From JBJHCA01 sp050485785 (GTDB lineage Bacteria; Bacteroidota; Bacteroidia; Chitinophagales; Saprospiraceae), in assembly GCA_050485785.1 (NCBI GenBank), contig JBJHCA010000090.1:1-11945 (forward strand): a stretch of DNA of 11,945 nt. The letters are read 5' to 3'. Shown piece after piece: positions 7,914-11,945 of the stretch. The notes beneath the pieces were generated by a model that searched no databases, was not told the DNA's origin, and saw only the letters and a list, made by a program, of their open reading frames with translations. Every line of letters begins with the position of its first letter. Position 1 is the first letter of the stretch. Position numbers and translations under genes: made by a program.

Positions 7914-9695
7914 TTATCGATTACTTTGAATGACAATCTGCCGCGAAGCCACAGCCGTTTCCGTGGTTACGCGGACTACATAGATCCCCGCCGGATAATT
8001 GGCGGCGTGAAAAAAGAAATGGTGACTTCCAGCACTGGTTACTCCGGAATGAATCTCGGCCACCTTGCGGCCGTAAATGTCGTGCAAACTCACATCCAGG
8101 TGCCCGGCATTGGACAGGTTCACCGGAATAGCGGTAATGGCTCCGGCCGGATTGGGAAAAACCGGATCCAGTGTCATCCCGGAATAATAGCCCGGATCGG
8201 ATGCTGAAACGGCGTCATCCAACACTTTAAACTGCCAGAAACCGTCCGGGGCCGTCATGGGACGTACCTGAGTTTTACCGGTATTGGATTCTGCAGCTAT
8301 GTAGTAGTAAATTACTGTGCCCGGTGCATGCATGGGAATGTAAGCTTCAAATACGTTATCCTGACCGCTTACCGGCTCCAGTTCAAGCATCATAGCCTGG
8401 CTGAAGTCGGGATCAGTACTGTAGTGCAATAATGCTTCACTAATACCGCTGCGATGCATCACCAGTGCTTCAACCCGGTAATCTGTCATGGAAGCCGGCT
8501 GATCGCTCAATGCCTGATGGCTGATCAGCAAAGGATCATCAACACCAATGGAATGGGTGATACAGTGAATGGCCCCGCCGGAAGGTATGATGGCATTACA
8601 GTTGATACCCACAACATTATACCCGGGAAGGTTTTCGCTGATAATGCGCAGGGCTGTAGTATCATAGAACTCCTGATAAGTTGGAACAAGCAGGGTTCGG
8701 TTAACAAAAGTAGCATTGGCATAGGTGCGGTAATGTCCCTGCGGCGGGTAGTTGCCGTTGGCTGCCGGCGGTGCCGGTACCCGGACTATGCGGTACGGGG
8801 TTCCAAAAACAGATGTGAAATTGCTCTGTATGTACTGGATGTTGGCTTCAATCTGCGGACCGTCAGATACTCCCACCGGATATTCGGAAATCAGCAGGGT
8901 TTCTTCATCCAGCAGCTTCATATGCATATCAATATGGTGAATGCCGTCGTAAGGCAGCGTTGGCATAACCACATAGGTATGTATGCCCATAAAGTTGTTC
9001 ATGATCTGATCAACCTGAGCAGGGCTTTTAGGGGTTACACTGTAATTGTTGCCCGGAGCATTTTCATTGTAAACCAGTTCGCTGGAAAAGCCCGTTCCAA
9101 ACCCGTCGGACATAAAATTGCCTCCAGTGTGCACAAGATCAGTAGGAGCTTGTGATGTTGAGTAAACAGGGATATCAAAATACTCACCTATGGCAAAAGG
9201 AAGTACATTGTCAGCCGGGCGCGGACGGTTGTAAATCCAATCCACCATTACAAGGCTGTCCACTCCGTTTAAATAGGCCGTATTCCCCTGATAATCGCGC
9301 GACCAAACTGAGTTTGACGCTTTTTGCAGGTACTGTATATTGCTGAAATCGGTAATGCCGTAATTGCTCAGGTAATTTTTTACCGTAACCGAGTCATTAC
9401 AAACAATCAATACCATCGCTTCATGCCGGGCATGATCCACAATCTGTGCCAATATTGCGGGAAAACTCCGCCAGGTTATAGTAAGCGCCTGAATTTCTTC
9501 CCATTCGGCAGCGGTGCGAATAGGGCTTGCCGGCGGTGTAAAAAAAACCTGATTGTTTCGGTGCTGTGGAACAGAGTATTGAGCAGCTTCAAACTTTCGG
9601 GCTTCCCAGGGAGCGAAGCCTTTGGGCAGGTGTCGGTCCTGCGCTGATAATGAAGCCCAACAAAGAGTTATCCCAAGTAAAAATACTAATCTCAT
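7914..9695 (-). CDS. Secreted peptidylarginine/agmatine deiminase-family protein with type IX sorting domain
   Basis: Protein of 593 residues. Residues 1-18 are a signal peptide (hydrophobic core LVFLLGITLCWAS, likely cut after ASLSA). The catalytic domain (about 50-395) belongs to the guanidino-group-modifying PAD_porph fold, whose members hydrolyse arginine or agmatine guanidinium to a ureido group and ammonia. It shows WSRD (131-134), YNRPRP (155-160), HTGGNFMSDGFG (189-200), HHIDMH (253-258), TYANA (324-328) and GGAIHCITH with Cys378. By position these match PPAD Trp127, Asp130, Arg152/Arg154, His236/Asp238, Asn297 and Cys351. An Ig-like segment follows (about 405-492), then a type A C-terminal sorting domain (about 509-591; DPVFPNP, DIYGRKV, YPAGIYVVRV). 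This is the same domain order as Porphyromonas PPAD, so export by type IX secretion and action on protein C-terminal arginines are likely. A secreted agmatine deiminase is the alternative. It starts 25 nt after the upstream gene. Confidence 0.85.
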   Translation of the reverse strand: MRLVFLLGITLCWASLSAQDRHLPKGFAPWEARKFEAAQYSVPQHRNNQVFFTPPASPIRTAAEWEEIQALTITWRSFPAILAQIVDHARHEAMVLIVCNDSVTVKNYLSNYGITDFSNIQYLQKASNSVWSRDYQGNTAYLNGVDSLVMVDWIYNRPRPADNVLPFAIGEYFDIPVYSTSQAPTDLVHTGGNFMSDGFGTGFSSELVYNENAPGNNYSVTPKSPAQVDQIMNNFMGIHTYVVMPTLPYDGIHHIDMHMKLLDEETLLISEYPVGVSDGPQIEANIQYIQSNFTSVFGTPYRIVRVPAPPAANGNYPPQGHYRTYANATFVNRTLLVPTYQEFYDTTALRIISENLPGYNVVGINCNAIIPSGGAIHCITHSIGVDDPLLISHQALSDQPASMTDYRVEALVMHRSGISEALLHYSTDPDFSQAMMLELEPVSGQDNVFEAYIPMHAPGTVIYYYIAAESNTGKTQVRPMTAPDGFWQFKVLDDAVSASDPGYYSGMTLDPVFPNPAGAITAIPVNLSNAGHLDVSLHDIYGRKVAEIHSGVTSAGSHHFFFHAANYPAGIYVVRVTTETAVASRQIVIQSNR

Positions 9696-9720
9696 GTTTC
9701 AAAGAGTAAATGATGAAAAA

Positions 9721-10143
9721 TCATACGATCATTACGCCGTTGCGGTCAACAATGGGAATATGTGTAAAATGATCCCGGCTTATGCTGCCGCGCACAAAAA
9801 TATACTTTTTGTCGTACATATGCCCGCGAAAGGTAAAGCTGATCCAGTATTCATTGGCCAGGTGAAAAACGGCAGAATCAATGGGTTCAACCAAAACGGC
9901 GGTTTCGCCGGGGATATGCTCAAAAAAGTACCTGAGTGTTGAAGTGCGCTGCATATCATCACCGGTTTTGCCGTAACCCTGTGATCGTATCAGTACATTG
10001 TGTATGGGCTCGTGTTTCAGGTTGATCAGGTATACATCCCAAAGATTGCGCTCCTTATTCGAGTCCGTGTCAGCAGGTTCAGCCGGAGGCACTATCCCTA
10101 TGGCCAGGTCCTTAACCTTTAAGCGGGGAATATCTTTTTTCAT
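9721..10143 (-). CDS. Conserved Bacteroidota protein of unknown function (~140 residues)
   Basis: Protein of 140 residues from the ATG at 10143 (MKKDIPRLKVKDLAIGIV). The frame is open further upstream to 10215, but the shorter start matches my memory of a family of small Bacteroidota cytoplasmic proteins with the features WDVYLINLKHEPI, LIRSQGYG, TSTLRYFFEHI, EYWISFTFRGHMYDKKYIFV and a terminal GxxI-type tail. Members are sometimes mislabelled as phenylalanyl-tRNA synthetase subunits; nothing here resembles a synthetase core. There is no signal peptide or membrane segment, and the sequence suggests a compact beta-rich fold. It ends in TGA, 25 nt before the deiminase gene, so the two are probably co-transcribed. 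No function can be assigned. Confidence 0.7.
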   Translation of the reverse strand: MKKDIPRLKVKDLAIGIVPPAEPADTDSNKERNLWDVYLINLKHEPIHNVLIRSQGYGKTGDDMQRTSTLRYFFEHIPGETAVLVEPIDSAVFHLANEYWISFTFRGHMYDKKYIFVRGSISRDHFTHIPIVDRNGVMIV

Positions 10144-10229
10144 ACAGAAATTAACGCTGATTCTGCGTGTAAGTTGGCCGGTATGGTAGTTATCACGTAC
10201 GTCACTGGCGTGCAAGGCATGGAATAAAC

Positions 10230-10859
10230 CTAGAACCTGATTTTCATTCCCACGGCCACTTGCTGAAAAGATGTTGAAGCAACCACTTCATTAAGTGGTA
10301 CTAAGTACGAGTAACTCAGCATTCCTCTGAACCGATCTCCAATTTCAATACCGGGTGTAACACCCACCAAATGCATCACTTCAAACCCATTAGAACTGGA
10401 CACACCTATTCCTGTATATTTTGGTGATATACCTGCAGTAAACCACGGAGCCGGATGTATTGAAAGATGAACGGGAATTTCATATTGAAAAAAACGGGCC
10501 TTGTAATTATCCCAATCAATTCTGATAATAGAGCCGCCCACAGAAGCACCTGTAGCAATGGCGTAAACTGATTCCAGATCACCAAAAAGCTGATGTTTGT
10601 AATCAACGGTAATGACTGAGAAATTGGAATACCTGAGCCCCAGATCAATGCGATCCGTGACCCCGTATTTGCCGTAAATTTCAAATACCGGTATGGGAAC
10701 TACTGGATCAGTGTCACCAATTGTAAGCGTTCCTCCACTGAAACTCATTTCAGAATCTCCTGATTCCAATGAACGTCCTGATTCAAAGTTTGACAAACTC
10801 CAGCATCCGCTCAGCATAAAAGAAGCCATCAGTAGGTAAAAGGTAAATGTTCTTTTCAT
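10230..10859 (-). CDS. Outer-membrane lipoprotein with beta-barrel-like body, intact paralogue
   Basis: Protein of 209 residues from the ATG at 10859. Residues 1-19 form a lipoprotein signal (MKRTFTFYLLMASFMLSGC), with a good lipobox LSGC and Cys19 as the lipidated residue. The body has a conserved start (SLSNFESGRSL), a central YGKYGVTDRIDLGLRY motif, PWFTAGISPKYTG, and a C-terminal strand ending GMKIRF with terminal Phe. Alternating beta-strand patterns and a terminal aromatic residue suggest an outer-membrane barrel, though a lipidated N-terminus plus barrel is unusual. The frame is open upstream to 10904, but a -7 promoter element lies at 10912-10919, supporting the start at 10859. It is a tandem paralogue of the pseudogene at 11092-11739, identical at roughly half of positions by eye. 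Function unknown. Confidence 0.72.
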   Translation of the reverse strand: MKRTFTFYLLMASFMLSGCWSLSNFESGRSLESGDSEMSFSGGTLTIGDTDPVVPIPVFEIYGKYGVTDRIDLGLRYSNFSVITVDYKHQLFGDLESVYAIATGASVGGSIIRIDWDNYKARFFQYEIPVHLSIHPAPWFTAGISPKYTGIGVSSSNGFEVMHLVGVTPGIEIGDRFRGMLSYSYLVPLNEVVASTSFQQVAVGMKIRF

Positions 10860-10911
10860 TTTGACTGTTGTTAAAAAAGCGCTTCGTGACTTTCGTCCGC
10901 TCAAAAAACAT

Positions 10912-10919
10912 CAAAGGTA
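10912..10919 (-). promoter_or_regulatory. Bacteroidota-type -7 promoter element for the barrel lipoprotein gene
   Basis: On the minus strand the sequence is TACCTTTG, a full match to the Bacteroidota consensus TAnnTTTG. It lies 52 nt before the ATG at 10859, giving an estimated leader of about 45 nt. No good TTTG is found at the usual -33 spacing. A second match, TAATTTTG, lies at 11002-11009. Confidence 0.42.
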
Positions 10920-11091
10920 TAGTAAAAAACATTCCAATTGACAGGTTGGAGTATAAAGAATTGAGCGAAGTTCAAACATTTTTCATTCTGCTCATGGCAT
11001 TCAAAATTAAACACATTCTGAATTAGTAGCTTTCCACAGTTTTGTTGTGTGCCGTACCCTGTTTAATTTGACGAGCAATGTGGCAGCAGTA

Positions 11092-11739
11092 CTATAATCC
11101 AAATTTCATCCCAAGTGTAACCTGATGTAGCGATGAATATTGAAAGGTGTCATTCAGCGGATATAAGAAAGTATAACTCAGCATTGCCCGCACTTTGGTG
11201 CCTACTAAAATTCCTGCCGAAGTCCCCACAAGATGATTCATCTCTGCCCTGGATGAAGGTAATATCGCTATACCTGCAAATCTGGGGGTAATACCCGCAG
11301 TGAACCATGGTACAGGATGAAATGAAAAAAATACCGGTACATCATACTGGTAGAATCAGATATTGTTATTGCTGTAATTGTCCGTAAATATTGACCTGCC
11401 CACTGATAAACCTTTGGCCATGGCATATTGTGACTGCTCATCCCCAAGCAAACGATGCCTGAATTCAACTGACATCAGGGCATAGTTAGGAAACCGCATG
11501 CCAAGGTCAATGCGGTCAGTTGAACCATACCTGCCATACATTTCAAAAGCACCGGCGGAATTTCTTTCTCCCGGGGCATACATGGTTCCCGCACTAAATC
11601 CGAATTCGCTGTGCCCCTTTCCCAAAGTCCGCCCACTTTCAAAATTGGACATGCTAAAACAGCCTCTAAACAGCCATGATGCTGCTAAAATAGCAGCCGG
11701 TCGAAAAAGTATATTTGAAAACAATGTCTTTGTAATCAT
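11092..11739 (-). pseudogene. Barrel lipoprotein paralogue broken by one in-frame TGA
   Basis: The reading frame runs from ATG at 11739 to TAG at 11092-11094, 216 codons, interrupted only by TGA at 11356-11358 (codon 128). The first part (MITKTLFSN... to SNNNI, 127 residues) aligns with the paralogue at 10230-10859 through SMSNFESGRTL and YGRYGSTDRIDLGMRF. Beyond the TGA the same frame continues as FYQYDVPVFFSFHPVPWFTA, then HLVG and LGMKFGL, again matching the paralogue. At the TGA position the paralogue has Arg (CGT), so a single CGA-to-TGA change is the simplest explanation. No frameshift is needed. The N-terminal cysteine is kept (LFRGC, Cys27), but the Arg at -2 makes a poor lipobox. Either a recent pseudogene, a sequencing error, or a gene expressed only as its 127-residue front half, which would not form a barrel. 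Confidence 0.72.
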
Positions 11740-11945
11740 AGCCTATACACAAACTTCTCATTATCGTAAAAAGCCAACTCTCCAATGATAACGAAAAACA
11801 TACATTGGATGCAAGTTTTACATCCGGCAAACTTGTCCCGAAATACCTCAGCACATATTGATAATGAGAGCCCACTTCCCAAGCAATAATTTCGAAAACT
11901 CCCCGGTTATCTAATGACAACACCCATTCTGCCTTAAGCTAATGG
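11740..11945 (-). other. Region upstream of the broken barrel gene, possible gene remnant
   Basis: This should contain the promoter of the pseudogene; no clear TAnnTTTG is found. One minus-strand frame is open from a GTG at 11923 to 11666 and its first ~50 residues look protein-like (LSLDNRGVFEIIAWEVG), but it overlaps the start of the barrel gene and matches nothing I recognise. It may be the tail of a decayed gene. Confidence 0.25.

Noticed and set aside
8454..9155. 233-codon plus-strand open frame opposite the deiminase
   Set aside because: It lies wholly antisense to a gene with clear catalytic motifs and shows no domain-like sequence of its own.
10144..10215. Longer N-terminus for the 140-residue conserved protein
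   Set aside because: The added 24 residues do not look like the family start; MKKDIPRLKVKDLA does.
11356..11358. TGA recoding (Trp or selenocysteine) in the barrel paralogue
   Set aside because: The paralogue has Arg here, Trp is TGG elsewhere, and the gene at 9721-10143 appears to end normally in TGA. A simple nonsense mutation fits better.

Overview
The window looks like chromosomal DNA of a member of the Bacteroidota. The evidence is a secreted protein ending in a type IX secretion (por) sorting domain, several outer-membrane beta-barrel-like proteins, a Bacteroidota-type promoter -7 element (TACCTTTG), and an RluD whose N-terminus resembles Bacteroidota homologues. No tRNA, rRNA, CRISPR array, transposase or phage gene is visible.

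Layout. The left half is on the plus strand. It holds a membrane-anchored AsmA/DUF748-like protein (286-1911), an AT-rich stretch with no intact gene (1912-2435), a small AT-rich outer-membrane barrel-like protein (2436-3149), and a GC-richer P-type cation ATPase (3332-5866). The right half is on the minus strand, convergent with the ATPase, and reads right to left. It begins with a nonsense-disrupted barrel-like lipoprotein (11092-11739) and its intact tandem paralogue (10230-10859). Then come a conserved Bacteroidota protein of unknown role (9721-10143), a secreted arginine-deiminase-family enzyme (7914-9695), an acidic YD-repeat-like protein (7057-7911) and RluD (5999-7030).

How the genes fit together. 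The minus-strand run from 10143 to 5999 is closely packed, with gaps of 25, 2 and 26 nt, and is probably one transcript. It combines an exported arginine deiminase, a cytoplasmic repeat protein and a 23S rRNA pseudouridine synthase. This looks like a Bacteroidota gene neighbourhood rather than one pathway. The plus-strand genes are separated by longer gaps and are probably transcribed individually.

Most worth a second look: the secreted deiminase keeps the catalytic residues of Porphyromonas peptidylarginine deiminase and also its Arg-x-Arg pair for C-terminal arginine; the P-type ATPase lacks most SERCA-type Ca2+-binding side chains; the right-hand barrel gene carries a single internal TGA in an otherwise intact frame; and a 20-bp repeat lies downstream of two plus-strand genes. 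I see no complete novel defence or mobile system here.
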